Under the pieces are notes generated by a model that searched no databases, was not told the origin of the DNA, and saw only the letters and a program-made list of their open reading frames with translations. From DATATJ01 sp963789075 (lineage in GTDB: Bacteria > Acidobacteriota > Vicinamibacteria > Vicinamibacterales > CAVVIG01): a DNA stretch of 64,000 nucleotides. Positions 50,435 to 59,551 of this stretch are shown piece after piece. The stretch spans positions 310,001 through 374,000 of the forward strand of contig CAWBJQ010000013.1 in assembly GCA_963789075.1 (NCBI GenBank), written 5' to 3'. The position numbers and the translations under genes are program-made. Position 1 is the stretch's first letter; every line of letters starts with the position of its first letter.

Positions 50435-51672
50435 GACTTGCGTACGTGACGACGGTCCCGATTACGCAGTGGGGCTTTCTTCAGGGGCAGAACGAGTTTC
50501 TCGCCGACCGGGGGTTCGAAATCCACGCGATCTCTTCCCCAGGAAAGTATCTGGAGGCCCTCGCCAACCGCGACAAGGTCGCAATCCATCCCGTACCAAT
50601 TGCCCGCACGATCTCACCGCTCGAGGATCTCGCCGCTGCCTGGAAGTTGTTCCGGGTGTTGCGCAGACTTCGACCGGACATCGCCCACGTCAGCACGCCA
50701 AAGGGTGCGCTGCTCGGCGCCATCGCCGCGTATGCCGCACGCGTCCCGGTGAGGATTTACTGCTTCCGTGGATCCATCACCGAACCGGCGTCCGGGCAGC
50801 GGCGGTGGATATTCCGGTCGGTCGAGCGCCTCACCGCCCGGCTCTGTCACCAGACGATCTGCGTCTCCGAATCGCTGCTCCACTTTGCGAGAGCGGAATC
50901 GATTCTTCCAAAGCGCGCAGGGATGGTCGCTGCGAAAGGGATGTCGAACGGCATCGACGTCCGCCGGTTCGACGGCGACTCTGTCGATCCTGCCGGGATG
51001 CGCAGCCTGCCCGAATCGCTGCAGCGCGTCGCGCGTGATCGCTCGACGATAGTGATTGGCTACGTCGGCCGCCTGGCGCGCGACAAAGGCATCGAGAATC
51101 TCTGGCAGGCGTGGACCACCCTTCGAGAGGCCTATGCCGACACACACCTCGTCCTCGCTGGCTCGTGGGAAGAGGAGGCGAAGGTTTCCCTGGAGTGCCG
51201 GCGCGCGCTCGAATCGGACGCGCGGGTCCACATCGTGGGACACGTCGGGGACGTGGTGCCTTACTACCGGCTGATGTCGTTCTGCGTGTTCCCGTCGTTC
51301 GGATCAGAAGGATTCCCCAATGCGCCTATGGAAGCCGCCGCGATGCGGCTGCCGGTGATCGCGACGCGCGTCGTCGGCTCGGTCGATGCGGTGGACGATG
51401 GCGTGACCGGGATGCTGGTTCCACCTCGTGACACCTCCGCCCTGCTCGAGGCGATGCGCGCGTACCTCGATGACCCTGAGCTTCGGCGCCGGCACGGCGA
51501 CGCGGGCTGCGCCCGGGTCAGGAGAGATTTCCGCCAGGAGGCCGTCTGGGACGCGCTCTATCAGGAATACATTCGCCTGCTCCGGGAACGCGGGCTGCTC
51601 GTGGGCGGCGACACGCTCGCGGTCGCCGCGCCGCGGCTCGGAACGTCCTTCGTCCGCGAGGAACGTACGTGA
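50419..51672 (+). CDS. Glycosyltransferase family 4
   Basis: A 417-residue GT-B enzyme: N-terminal domain with YVTTVPITQWGFLQGQNEFL and DIAHVSTPKGALLGAIAA, then the acceptor-domain motifs ISVSES-like TICVSESLLHF, IGYVGRLARDKGIENL, and the nucleotide-sugar binding segment FPSFGSEGFPNAPMEAAAM with the E-x7-E pattern. ATG 50419 is used; it overlaps the amidotransferase stop. Adds one sugar of the repeat unit; donor unknown. Confidence 0.85.
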   Translation: MPRQLRLAYVTTVPITQWGFLQGQNEFLADRGFEIHAISSPGKYLEALANRDKVAIHPVPIARTISPLEDLAAAWKLFRVLRRLRPDIAHVSTPKGALLGAIAAYAARVPVRIYCFRGSITEPASGQRRWIFRSVERLTARLCHQTICVSESLLHFARAESILPKRAGMVAAKGMSNGIDVRRFDGDSVDPAGMRSLPESLQRVARDRSTIVIGYVGRLARDKGIENLWQAWTTLREAYADTHLVLAGSWEEEAKVSLECRRALESDARVHIVGHVGDVVPYYRLMSFCVFPSFGSEGFPNAPMEAAAMRLPVIATRVVGSVDAVDDGVTGMLVPPRDTSALLEAMRAYLDDPELRRRHGDAGCARVRRDFRQEAVWDALYQEYIRLLRERGLLVGGDTLAVAAPRLGTSFVREERT

Positions 51673-53048
51673 TCGGCCAGCCGGCAGGAGCCGGAGTGCT
51701 GGCGGGGCGTTTACCCTGGTCGCGAGGCTTTCGCGACCGGTCCGCGCTCCATGGCATCGCCGTGGCGCTGCTGACCATCGCGGGCGGCAGCAGCATCGTC
51801 AAGGTCGCGTCGATGGCCAAGGAGGTCGTCATCGCCGGGCAATTCGGCGCCGGCGATCAAATCGACGCGTTCGTCATCGCGTTCGTCTTCCCCTCCTTCG
51901 TCATCGGCGTCGTGCTGGCGGCATTTCAGTCGGCGGTGATTCCAACCTACATTCACGTGCGGGACTGCGAAGGCCCTGAGATCGCGCGCGAGCTCGTGTC
52001 CACGGTGACGATCTGGACCTGTGCGCTCCTCTTCGTGCTGACCGCGTTGCTGGTGCTCGCCGCGCCGGTTCTTCTTCCGCTCGTCGGTTCAGGTTTTGGC
52101 CCAGAAAAGCTGTGGCTGACCCGGCGTTTGTTCTATCTGCTGCTTCCGCTGGTCGTTCTCACAGGACTGACGTCGGTCTGGGGCTCTGCGCTGAATGCAG
52201 AAGAACGCTTCGCGCTCGTCGCCGTGGCCCCGATTGCGACACCGCTGTTCGTCGTGGCGCTCGTGCTCGCGACAGCCCGGGTTGCGGGAGTGTTCGCCGT
52301 GCCCGTCGGGATGGTCTTCGGGGCGCTGGTCGAAGCAGGCCTGCTCGCCTACGCGATCTCGAGGCGCCGCGTCTGGGTCGCGCCGCGATGGACGCACCCG
52401 CACCCGGCAGTGCGAGTGGTGATCAGACAGTCGATCACGATGGCCGCCGGATCCGTGCTGATGGGCAGCACCGCCGTCGTCGACAACGCGATGGCGGCCA
52501 TGCTCCCGCCCGGAAGTGTGGCCACCCTGAACTACGGCAACAGGTTCGTGTTATTTCTCCTCGCGTTTTGCGCGGGGGCTCTCAGCACCGCCATCCTTCC
52601 CCAGTTCTCCGCCCTCGTCGCGCGATCGGATTGGGCCGGCCTTCGACACGTTCTCCGCAGCTGCCTGCGCTGGATCGTGATGGCAACCGTTCCATTGACG
52701 GCAATACTGATTGCATTCTCGCTGCCGCTGACGCGCCTGATGTTCGAGCGCGGCGCGTTCACGCCTGAAGCCACGTCGCTCGTCTCCCGAGTCCAGGTTC
52801 TGTACCTGATCCAGGTTCCGTTCTACATGATCAGCATCGTCCTCGTTCGGCTCATCTCCTCCTTCAAGTCGAACCATCTGCTGGCGTGGGGCGCGGCCAT
52901 CAACCTCGTGGTCAATGTCGCCCTGAACTGGCTGTTCATGCGATGGATCGGAGTGAGCGGCATCGCGTTATCCACGACGTTCGTCTACATCGTCTCCTGC
53001 GGCTTCCTGGCGCTCATGTCCTGGCGGCTCATGAAGAAGTGCGTTTGA
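51669..53048 (+). CDS. MurJ/MviN-type lipid-linked flippase
   Basis: A 459-residue integral membrane protein with about 13-14 hydrophobic segments and MOP-exporter features: SIVKVASMAKEVVIAGQFGAGDQIDAF, FVFPSFVIGVVLAAFQSAV, ALNAEERFALVAVAPI, YGNRFVLFLLAFCAGAL and FERGAFTPEATSLVSRVQ. The AKEVVIAGQFG stretch with charged residues in TM1-2 is typical of MurJ. Because of its position in the polysaccharide locus it probably flips an undecaprenyl-linked oligosaccharide instead of lipid II. GTG start overlaps the previous stop. Confidence 0.87.
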   Translation: MIGQPAGAGVLAGRLPWSRGFRDRSALHGIAVALLTIAGGSSIVKVASMAKEVVIAGQFGAGDQIDAFVIAFVFPSFVIGVVLAAFQSAVIPTYIHVRDCEGPEIARELVSTVTIWTCALLFVLTALLVLAAPVLLPLVGSGFGPEKLWLTRRLFYLLLPLVVLTGLTSVWGSALNAEERFALVAVAPIATPLFVVALVLATARVAGVFAVPVGMVFGALVEAGLLAYAISRRRVWVAPRWTHPHPAVRVVIRQSITMAAGSVLMGSTAVVDNAMAAMLPPGSVATLNYGNRFVLFLLAFCAGALSTAILPQFSALVARSDWAGLRHVLRSCLRWIVMATVPLTAILIAFSLPLTRLMFERGAFTPEATSLVSRVQVLYLIQVPFYMISIVLVRLISSFKSNHLLAWGAAINLVVNVALNWLFMRWIGVSGIALSTTFVYIVSCGFLALMSWRLMKKCV

Positions 53049-54175
53049 GCCTCATCATTCCCACCCTCGCCGACGGCGGCGCAGAGAGAGTCCTGGCGGT
53101 CCTTGCCAACGAATGGGCGGAACACGGCCACACGATCACGCTGGTGACCGTGGGGTCTCGCATCGACGACCGGCAGCCGCTGCACCCAGCCATCAACCGC
53201 GTGGCGCTCGACATGATGCGCGGGTCCGCAACCGCGGCGCAGGCCATCGGCAACAACTGGGTCCGCGTCAAGCGTCTTCGTGCCGAAATCCGCCGGTCGC
53301 GGCCCGATGCCGTGATCAGTTTTCTTTCTTCCACGAACGTCCTGACCCTGGCAGCGACCCGGGCGATGGGCACGCCGGTGATCGTCGCGGAGCGGATCGA
53401 TCCGAGAGCGGAGCCGATCTCGCGGTTCTGGGCTGCCACGCGGCGTCTGCTCTACCCACGCGCGGACGCGGTTGTCGTGCAAACGTCCGACGCGGGCGAG
53501 TGGGCGGCGCAGTTCCTGCCTGCGAAAAAGGTCCACGTCATTCCGAACCCTGTCGCGAAGCCGCGCGTGGACGCCGACCCCGTGGCCCGCTCGACTCACC
53601 GCCCGGCGTGGCTCAAAGGGCCGAACCGCAGGGTGTTCGCTGCAGGGCGGCTTGCACCGCAGAAAGGCTTCGACATCCTTCTGCGCGCGTTCGCCCGCTG
53701 CCGCGACGAGCATCAGGATTGGTCGCTCGTCATCTTCGGAGAAGGCGATGAGCGCGGCCGCCTCGAAGCGCTGGCCGCGGAGCTCGGCGTCGAGACGGCG
53801 GTCACGCTGCCTGGGCATGTACCGGATGCCGCGCGTGTCTTCCCGTACGGAGATCTCTTCGTGCTCTCATCCCGGTACGAAGGATTTCCCAACGCGCTCC
53901 TCGACGCGATGACGTGCGGACTGCCGGTAATCGCCACCGACTGCCCGAGCGGGCCGCGCCAGATCATCAGGCACGGCGTTGACGGCCTCCTCGTCGAGCC
54001 AAACAGTGTCGACGACTTGCACGCGGCCATGCATCAGCTGATGAGTCTGCCGGACTTGAGGCACCGCCTCGCCTCGCGCGCCGTCGACGTCCGCGAGAGA
54101 TTCTCGGTCCCCCGCGTGATGCGGCAGTGGAACGCCCTGCTGGATCGCTGCAGTCGCGGGTCACAGTCCGGCTAA
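53039..54175 (+). CDS. Glycosyltransferase family 4
   Basis: A 378-residue GT-B enzyme. N-terminus LSLIIPTLADGGAERVLAVL is the typical start of GT4 proteins; further motifs are ISFLSSTNVLTLAATRA, VVVQTSDAGEWAAQFLP, FAAGRLAPQKGFDILLRAF and LSSRYEGFPNALLDAMTCG, the E-x7-E donor site. I take GTG 53039, which overlaps the flippase stop by ten bases, as the start. Confidence 0.85.
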   Translation: MRLSLIIPTLADGGAERVLAVLANEWAEHGHTITLVTVGSRIDDRQPLHPAINRVALDMMRGSATAAQAIGNNWVRVKRLRAEIRRSRPDAVISFLSSTNVLTLAATRAMGTPVIVAERIDPRAEPISRFWAATRRLLYPRADAVVVQTSDAGEWAAQFLPAKKVHVIPNPVAKPRVDADPVARSTHRPAWLKGPNRRVFAAGRLAPQKGFDILLRAFARCRDEHQDWSLVIFGEGDERGRLEALAAELGVETAVTLPGHVPDAARVFPYGDLFVLSSRYEGFPNALLDAMTCGLPVIATDCPSGPRQIIRHGVDGLLVEPNSVDDLHAAMHQLMSLPDLRHRLASRAVDVRERFSVPRVMRQWNALLDRCSRGSQSG

Positions 54176-54199
54176 AGCCGGCCGGACACTACACCAGAT

Positions 54200-55180
54200 A
54201 TGACGTCAGCACCCTGCACGTTCACGGTATTCACGCCGACCTACAACCGCGCGCACACGCTTCACCGCGTGTACGAGAGCTTGTCGAGGCAGACCTTTCG
54301 CGATTTCGAATGGCTGATCGTCGACGATGGCTCCGACGACGGCACCGGCGACTTGGCTGCGCGGTGGCGGACCACTGCCGACTTCCCCATCCGGTACTTA
54401 CGGCAGCGGAATCGCGGGAAACACGTCGCGTTCAACCACGGCGTGCGCGAGGCCGCCGGCCGGCTCTTTCTCCCGTTGGACTCCGACGACGCATGCGTAC
54501 CGCAGGCGCTGGAACGGTTCATCCATCACTGGGAGTCGATCCCCGAAGAGCAGAAGGCCTGCTTTACCGGTGTCACCGCGCTCTGCATGGACGAAGCCGG
54601 GCGAGCCATCGACAGAGCGTTCCCGCTGGACGTGACCGACTCGGACTCGCTGGAGATGCGCTATCGGTTCCACATCACCGGCGAGAAATGGGGATTTCAT
54701 CGCACCAACGTTCTCCGCGCCTTTCCGTTTCCCGAGGATGTGCCACGCGGGTATCTGCCTGAAGCGGTCGTCTGGTCGCGGATCGCGCGGATATACAAGA
54801 CACGCTTCGTCAACGAGGCGCTCCGGATCTATCACACGGACCAGCCCTCGCTGATGCGAGGCAACGGCCCTGAGCGGGATGCCGCATCAGCGCGTCTTGC
54901 CGATCTGATGGTGCTCAACGAGCACCTCGATTACTTCATATACGCTCCGTTGGCATTCTGTCGCAGCGCCGCGCAATACGTGCGGCTGTCCACGCACGCG
55001 CGGACCGGCCCCGCCGAACAGTTCGCGGAAGTCGCCAATCCTCTCGGGAAGGCTTTGTGGATGACGGCGTATCCCGTGGGATTGGCCGTGTATCTGCGCG
55101 ATCGGAGGACCGCTCGGCGGCAGGCTCGTCTGAACAACCACGGCAATGGCAACCCCGTCACTGTATCGCCGCGATCCTGA
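54200..55180 (+). CDS. Glycosyltransferase family 2
   Basis: A 326-residue GT-A enzyme: FTVFTPTYNRAHTLHRVYES, FEWLIVDDGSDDGTGDLA, RQRNRGKHVAFNHGVREAAG and the DXD-type metal motif LFLPLDSDDACVP. The C-terminal half has FHRTNVLRAFPFPEDV, similar to polysaccharide GT2 enzymes. The 3' end overlaps the next glycosyltransferase by 35 bases. Frame intact. Confidence 0.87.
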   Translation: MTSAPCTFTVFTPTYNRAHTLHRVYESLSRQTFRDFEWLIVDDGSDDGTGDLAARWRTTADFPIRYLRQRNRGKHVAFNHGVREAAGRLFLPLDSDDACVPQALERFIHHWESIPEEQKACFTGVTALCMDEAGRAIDRAFPLDVTDSDSLEMRYRFHITGEKWGFHRTNVLRAFPFPEDVPRGYLPEAVVWSRIARIYKTRFVNEALRIYHTDQPSLMRGNGPERDAASARLADLMVLNEHLDYFIYAPLAFCRSAAQYVRLSTHARTGPAEQFAEVANPLGKALWMTAYPVGLAVYLRDRRTARRQARLNNHGNGNPVTVSPRS

Positions 55181-56360
55181 CGCCGAGATCCGGCTTGCGG
55201 CGCGCCCGTCCATCGGTCGAGCGCTCCGCATCACCTTTCTCATCGACCGCCTGAACCATGCGGGCGCGGCGCAGCAGCTCGTCATGCTCGCGAAGGCGCT
55301 GCGCGATGTCGGTCATTCGGTCGTCGTCATCGTGTTCTACGACGACAGTCCGCTCGAGGCAGATCTGCGCCGGTCGGGCGTTTCCGTCCGGACGCTTGGA
55401 AAACAGGGCCGCTGGGACACCTTCGGCTTCGTGCGGCGTCTGGTCTCCACCGTCGAAGAGGAACGGCCCGACGTGCTGCACAGTTACCTCGGTGTGCCAA
55501 ATCTCCTGGCGGTCGTGCTCAAACCGTTACTCCCACCAGTGAAGATTGTGTGGGCCGTGCGCGCGTCGGACATCCGGATGCAATGGTACGGATGGATTCC
55601 ACGCATTCTCGACGGCCTCGCCCCGCTGCTGTCGCGGTTTCCCGATCTGGTCATCGCGAACTCGGTCGCGGGACAGCGTCATGCCATCGCGCGCGGCTAC
55701 CCGGCACAGAAGGTCGTCGTCGTGTCCAACGGGATCGACACCGAGCGCTTCGCGCCCTGCTTCGACGCGCGTGTGCGTTTCAGGCATCGGTGGCGCATCG
55801 GCGCTCACGACAAGCTCGTCGGACTCGTCGGAAGGCTCGATCCCATCAAAGATCACGGGACGTTTCTTCGAGCCGCGCGAATGCTGACCGCCGAGCGCAG
55901 CGACGTGCGGTTCGCCTGCGTCGGCGACGGGCCCGACGGCTACACGATCAAGCTGCAGCGCCTGGCGGCGAACCTCGGGCTCGGCGACCGCATCGTGTGG
56001 GTACCGAACCAGGCAGACATGACCGAGGTCTACAACGGGCTCGACGTGCTCTGTTCCACGTCGCTCTCGGAGGGGTTTCCGAACGTCGTCGCCGAGGCGA
56101 TGGCGTGCGGCGTGCCGTGCGTCGTGACCGGCGTCGGCGACTCGGCGAGAGTGGTTGGGCGGTACGGCGTCGCCATTCCTGCAAGGGATGCTCAGGCGCT
56201 CGCCGACGGCATACTAGCCGTCCTTCAGACCCCAGTCCGCGAGATCGCCAGGATCGCCGGCGCGAGGCGTGCGTGGATCGCCAGTCAGTTCTCGCTCGAC
56301 CGTCTCCTTCAGGCGTCCGAGCGCGCGCTCGGTTCGCTGCTGGATGCTCCGGCACCATGA
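55146..56360 (+). CDS. Glycosyltransferase family 4
   Basis: A 404-residue GT-B enzyme: ITFLIDRLNHAGAAQQLVML, DVLHSYLGVPNLLAVVLKP, KIVWAVRASDIRMQWYGW, VSNGIDTERFAPCFD, GLVGRLDPIKDHGTFLRAA and STSLSEGFPNVVAEAMACG. The N-terminal 25 residues before the first beta strand are a variable extension. Its TGA overlaps the start of the ligase gene (ATGA). Confidence 0.85.
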   Translation: MATPSLYRRDPDAEIRLAARPSIGRALRITFLIDRLNHAGAAQQLVMLAKALRDVGHSVVVIVFYDDSPLEADLRRSGVSVRTLGKQGRWDTFGFVRRLVSTVEEERPDVLHSYLGVPNLLAVVLKPLLPPVKIVWAVRASDIRMQWYGWIPRILDGLAPLLSRFPDLVIANSVAGQRHAIARGYPAQKVVVVSNGIDTERFAPCFDARVRFRHRWRIGAHDKLVGLVGRLDPIKDHGTFLRAARMLTAERSDVRFACVGDGPDGYTIKLQRLAANLGLGDRIVWVPNQADMTEVYNGLDVLCSTSLSEGFPNVVAEAMACGVPCVVTGVGDSARVVGRYGVAIPARDAQALADGILAVLQTPVREIARIAGARRAWIASQFSLDRLLQASERALGSLLDAPAP

Positions 56361-57619
56361 CGCGAGCGAGGCCGGTGGCCATGTTCTCGCGCGTCGCCAT
56401 GATGGCGGGCCTGACCATCTTCTTTGCCTACGTCGACTACCACCTGACGGAGAGCGGTGCTCTGTCGCCGCCTTCGACCTACATCTTCCTGTGGGCGCTG
56501 GCGGGCTGGGCGGCGATCGTCGCCGTCCAGTGCCTCGCGTCGCCGTTGATGGCGAGAGAGGTGATCGCGTTGTATGCCAACCACGTGGGTGTCCTCGGCG
56601 CGCTCCTCGCGATCGTGGTGTGCTCGTGCGTGTTCGCGCTCTTGCCGACGGCGTACTGGAATGACGGTGTGATGTACTTGCTGTACCCGCCGTACGACGC
56701 GATCGTCGTCGTGCTCTCGATGCTGCTGGCGGTCCACGCCGTCCACCGGCATGCGTTCCGTTCGTACCTGCTCGGTGCCTTCGTCGTCTTCGCTGGAAGC
56801 GTCCTGTATGACGCGCTGTATCCCGGAACGTTCTCGCTGGTTCCCGATCGCGCTGCCGGGTTCGCGGAGAATCCGAACACGGCAGCGTTCATTCTGATGC
56901 TCCTCTGCGTCTCGATCGTCGATCTCGATCGCTTCCGAGGTGGAGACTGCGCCGCTTGGGCACTGACCGCGGTCGGTGTCTTCCTGACGCTCTCTCGCGG
57001 CGGCATCATTCTGTTCCTCTGTGCGTTTGGCTATTACGCGTACAGAACGCTGCGGACGAATACTGCACATCCCGCACACCTGTTCCGGCGGGCGGCAGCC
57101 CTCGCAGCCATGTTTGCGGCGGTGGTCGCCGCCAGCGTCTTTCTCGTACAGCGCGCGGACATGTTTGCGCTGTCGTTCCAGCCTCGCCTCGGAATGATCC
57201 ACGGCGAGAGCGAGTTGGTAACGGAAGACGACGACAGGATCGGAGCGCTGAAGACAGCCGTCGACCTGGTGAGGCAATCGCCGGTGATCGGGTATGGCAC
57301 CGGTTACAGCTATTCGCTCGTCGATGTCACGCCGCACAACATGTACCTGCAGCAGTGGATCAACAACGGGTTGCCCGGACTGGTGGCGTACCTGTTTCTC
57401 CTGGGCGCCTCCGCACGCACGTTCTGGAAACGCCGGTACACGCGAGGCGTGTTGTTCATCTCACTGGTCGCCATCAACGGGATGTTCAGCCACAACATCC
57501 TCGAGGAACGGGCATTTCTGGGGTTACTGGGCGTTCTGCTCACCTGCTCGTTTTACGAGCGCTATCCGACGATAGCTTCGCGCATCGCCCGGTCGCGACT
57601 CCAGCCCGTGATGAATTAG
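56357..57619 (+). CDS. O-antigen ligase/polymerase-like membrane protein
   Basis: A 420-residue protein with about ten hydrophobic segments and a Wzy_C-type core: NPNTAAFILMLLCVSIVD, TLSRGGIILFLCAFGYYAY, and the periplasmic loop ending SPVIGYGTGYSYSLVDVTPH...NMYLQQWINNGLPGLVAYL, with the conserved PHN segment of ligases/polymerases. It could polymerise the repeat unit or attach the polymer to an acceptor. No separate Wzy gene is seen in the window. Confidence 0.8.
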   Translation: MTRARPVAMFSRVAMMAGLTIFFAYVDYHLTESGALSPPSTYIFLWALAGWAAIVAVQCLASPLMAREVIALYANHVGVLGALLAIVVCSCVFALLPTAYWNDGVMYLLYPPYDAIVVVLSMLLAVHAVHRHAFRSYLLGAFVVFAGSVLYDALYPGTFSLVPDRAAGFAENPNTAAFILMLLCVSIVDLDRFRGGDCAAWALTAVGVFLTLSRGGIILFLCAFGYYAYRTLRTNTAHPAHLFRRAAALAAMFAAVVAASVFLVQRADMFALSFQPRLGMIHGESELVTEDDDRIGALKTAVDLVRQSPVIGYGTGYSYSLVDVTPHNMYLQQWINNGLPGLVAYLFLLGASARTFWKRRYTRGVLFISLVAINGMFSHNILEERAFLGLLGVLLTCSFYERYPTIASRIARSRLQPVMN

Positions 57620-57624
57620 CGCGT

Positions 57625-59508
57625 ATGTGCGGCATCGCAGGATTCCGGTCGAGGCAGCGCGGGCCATTGGACGGCGCGGAAGCCTGGCTGCGATCGGCGC
57701 TGTCCGATCTCGAACACCGCGGTCCAGACGATGCCGGGATGTGGGGAGGCGCAACGTCTGGCGTCCTGCTGGGACACCGGCGGCTGTCGATCATCGACCT
57801 CTCGCCGCTCGGCCACCAACCGATGGTGTCGACGTCCGGCTCGGCGACGATCGTCTTCAACGGCGAAATCTACAACTATCGCGCCCTCCGGCATGAACTG
57901 GAGCGCGACGGCTTCCTCTTTCGGTCGGACTCGGACACGGAAGTGCTGCTGAATGGCTACGCCTGTTGGGGAGAGCGGGTTCTCGAGCGCCTCGTCGGCA
58001 TGTTCGCCTTCGCGATCTGGGACCGAACCACAGAGACGCTCCTGCTTGCGCGGGATCGAGCGGGTGAGAAGCCGCTGTACTACGCGGTCACGCCGGCTGG
58101 CGTGGCATTCGCCTCCGAGGTCGCACCGCTCACGAAGTTGCACGATGTCGACCTGCGCATCGATGAAACCGCCGTGTCGCTGTACTTGCAATATCAGTAC
58201 GTCCCGGCTCCCTATTCGATTTACACAGGCATCCGCAAGCTGCCCGCGGCTCATGCGCTGAGCATCGGCCGAGATCGGTCGAGGAGCTGGCGCTATTGGG
58301 ACCCGGTGCCGATCGCCACCGGACCACGGCTGGCGATTGGCCTGGGCGAAGCGCGCGACGAGCTCGAAGGCCTTCTGCGGGATGCCGTGAGAGGCCAGAT
58401 GATTTCGGATGTCCCGCTTGGCGCCTTCCTGTCCGGCGGCATCGATTCGTCGGCGGTGGTCAGCATGATGACCGAGCTCAGCACGAGGCCGGTCCGCACG
58501 TTCACGATCGGCTTCGACGTGCCCCGCTATGACGAGTCGCGGCATGCGAGCGCTGTCGCGCGCCATCTCGGAACCGACCACACCGTCGAATATCTCACCG
58601 AAAAGGACGCGGTCGCGTTGATCCCCGAGATGCCGGCGATGTACGGCGAGCCGTTTGGCGATTCGTCCGCGCTGCCCACGCATCTCGTCTCGCGGGTCGC
58701 GAGAAAGCACGTGACAGTGGCGCTGTCGGGAGACGGGGGCGACGAAGCGCTGGGCGGCTACACACGGTACGACGAATTGGAGCGCATCCTCCTGTTCTCT
58801 CGATTCCCCACGGCGCTGCAGACACTCGCACGCACCGTGTGCGGGCGGTTGCCGGGCAGGCTGGGGCGCGGCGCCAGCCTCGTTGGCGTCGCACCACGCG
58901 ACGTGTTTCGCGCGCGGGTCGGGGTGTTCAGGGCGGCCGACGTCCAGACGATGACCGGCGCGGTCCCGCCACTCGGCGAGTTCGAGCGGGCGTGGACGGC
59001 AGCCGCGGAACAACCGGTGCGGCAACGGGCCATGCTCGCCGACCTTCTGACGTATCTGCCTGAAGCGATCCTGGTGAAAGTCGATCGCGCTGCGATGAGC
59101 ATCTCGCTGGAAACGCGGGCGCCGCTGTTGGATCACCGGCTGCTCGAATTCACGCTTCGCCTGCCGCCGGAGCTCACACGGCGCAAGCGCCTGTTGAAAA
59201 GTCTGGTCTATCGCCGCATTCCGCGAGCGCTGGTCGATCGCCCGAAGCAGGGGTTCGGCGTGCCGCTGGGCAAATGGTTCCGCGCTGAGCTCCGCGATCT
59301 CCTGTTCGATGCCCTCACGCCGACACGCATGCGCGCGGTCGGCATCGAGCAGTTCTCACCGGTCCAGAAGGTCCTCGCATCGCACATGTCCGGAGCGTTC
59401 GACGAGTATCCGAGACTCTGGACGCTGCTCATGCTGAGCCTGTGGCACGACGAAACGCGCACCCTTGCGAACCGCCACGAGCCGGTCCCGCTCGCGCCCG
59501 CGATTTAG
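57625..59508 (+). CDS. Second asparagine-synthase-type amidotransferase
   Basis: A 627-residue class II amidotransferase: MCGIAGFRSRQRG (Cys-1 nucleophile), LEHRGPDDAGMWG, LLGHRRLSIIDLSPLGHQP, FNGEIYNYRALRHELE, FLSGGIDSSAVVSMM, YGEPFGDSSALPTHLVSR and VALSGDGGDEALGGYTRYDE. It starts five bases after the ligase stop. The two amidotransferases of the locus differ enough to be separate activities and not a recent duplication. Confidence 0.88.
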   Translation: MCGIAGFRSRQRGPLDGAEAWLRSALSDLEHRGPDDAGMWGGATSGVLLGHRRLSIIDLSPLGHQPMVSTSGSATIVFNGEIYNYRALRHELERDGFLFRSDSDTEVLLNGYACWGERVLERLVGMFAFAIWDRTTETLLLARDRAGEKPLYYAVTPAGVAFASEVAPLTKLHDVDLRIDETAVSLYLQYQYVPAPYSIYTGIRKLPAAHALSIGRDRSRSWRYWDPVPIATGPRLAIGLGEARDELEGLLRDAVRGQMISDVPLGAFLSGGIDSSAVVSMMTELSTRPVRTFTIGFDVPRYDESRHASAVARHLGTDHTVEYLTEKDAVALIPEMPAMYGEPFGDSSALPTHLVSRVARKHVTVALSGDGGDEALGGYTRYDELERILLFSRFPTALQTLARTVCGRLPGRLGRGASLVGVAPRDVFRARVGVFRAADVQTMTGAVPPLGEFERAWTAAAEQPVRQRAMLADLLTYLPEAILVKVDRAAMSISLETRAPLLDHRLLEFTLRLPPELTRRKRLLKSLVYRRIPRALVDRPKQGFGVPLGKWFRAELRDLLFDALTPTRMRAVGIEQFSPVQKVLASHMSGAFDEYPRLWTLLMLSLWHDETRTLANRHEPVPLAPAI

Positions 59509-59551
59509 AGAGACGCTCGGCTCAAGCCTTCGCGCTACAACACAGTCGATC

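Noticed and set aside
48422..59508. Two asparagine synthetases for amino-acid supply
   Set aside because: Both are embedded in the polysaccharide operon, and this family is a normal part of such loci; free asparagine synthesis is less likely, though not excluded by sequence.
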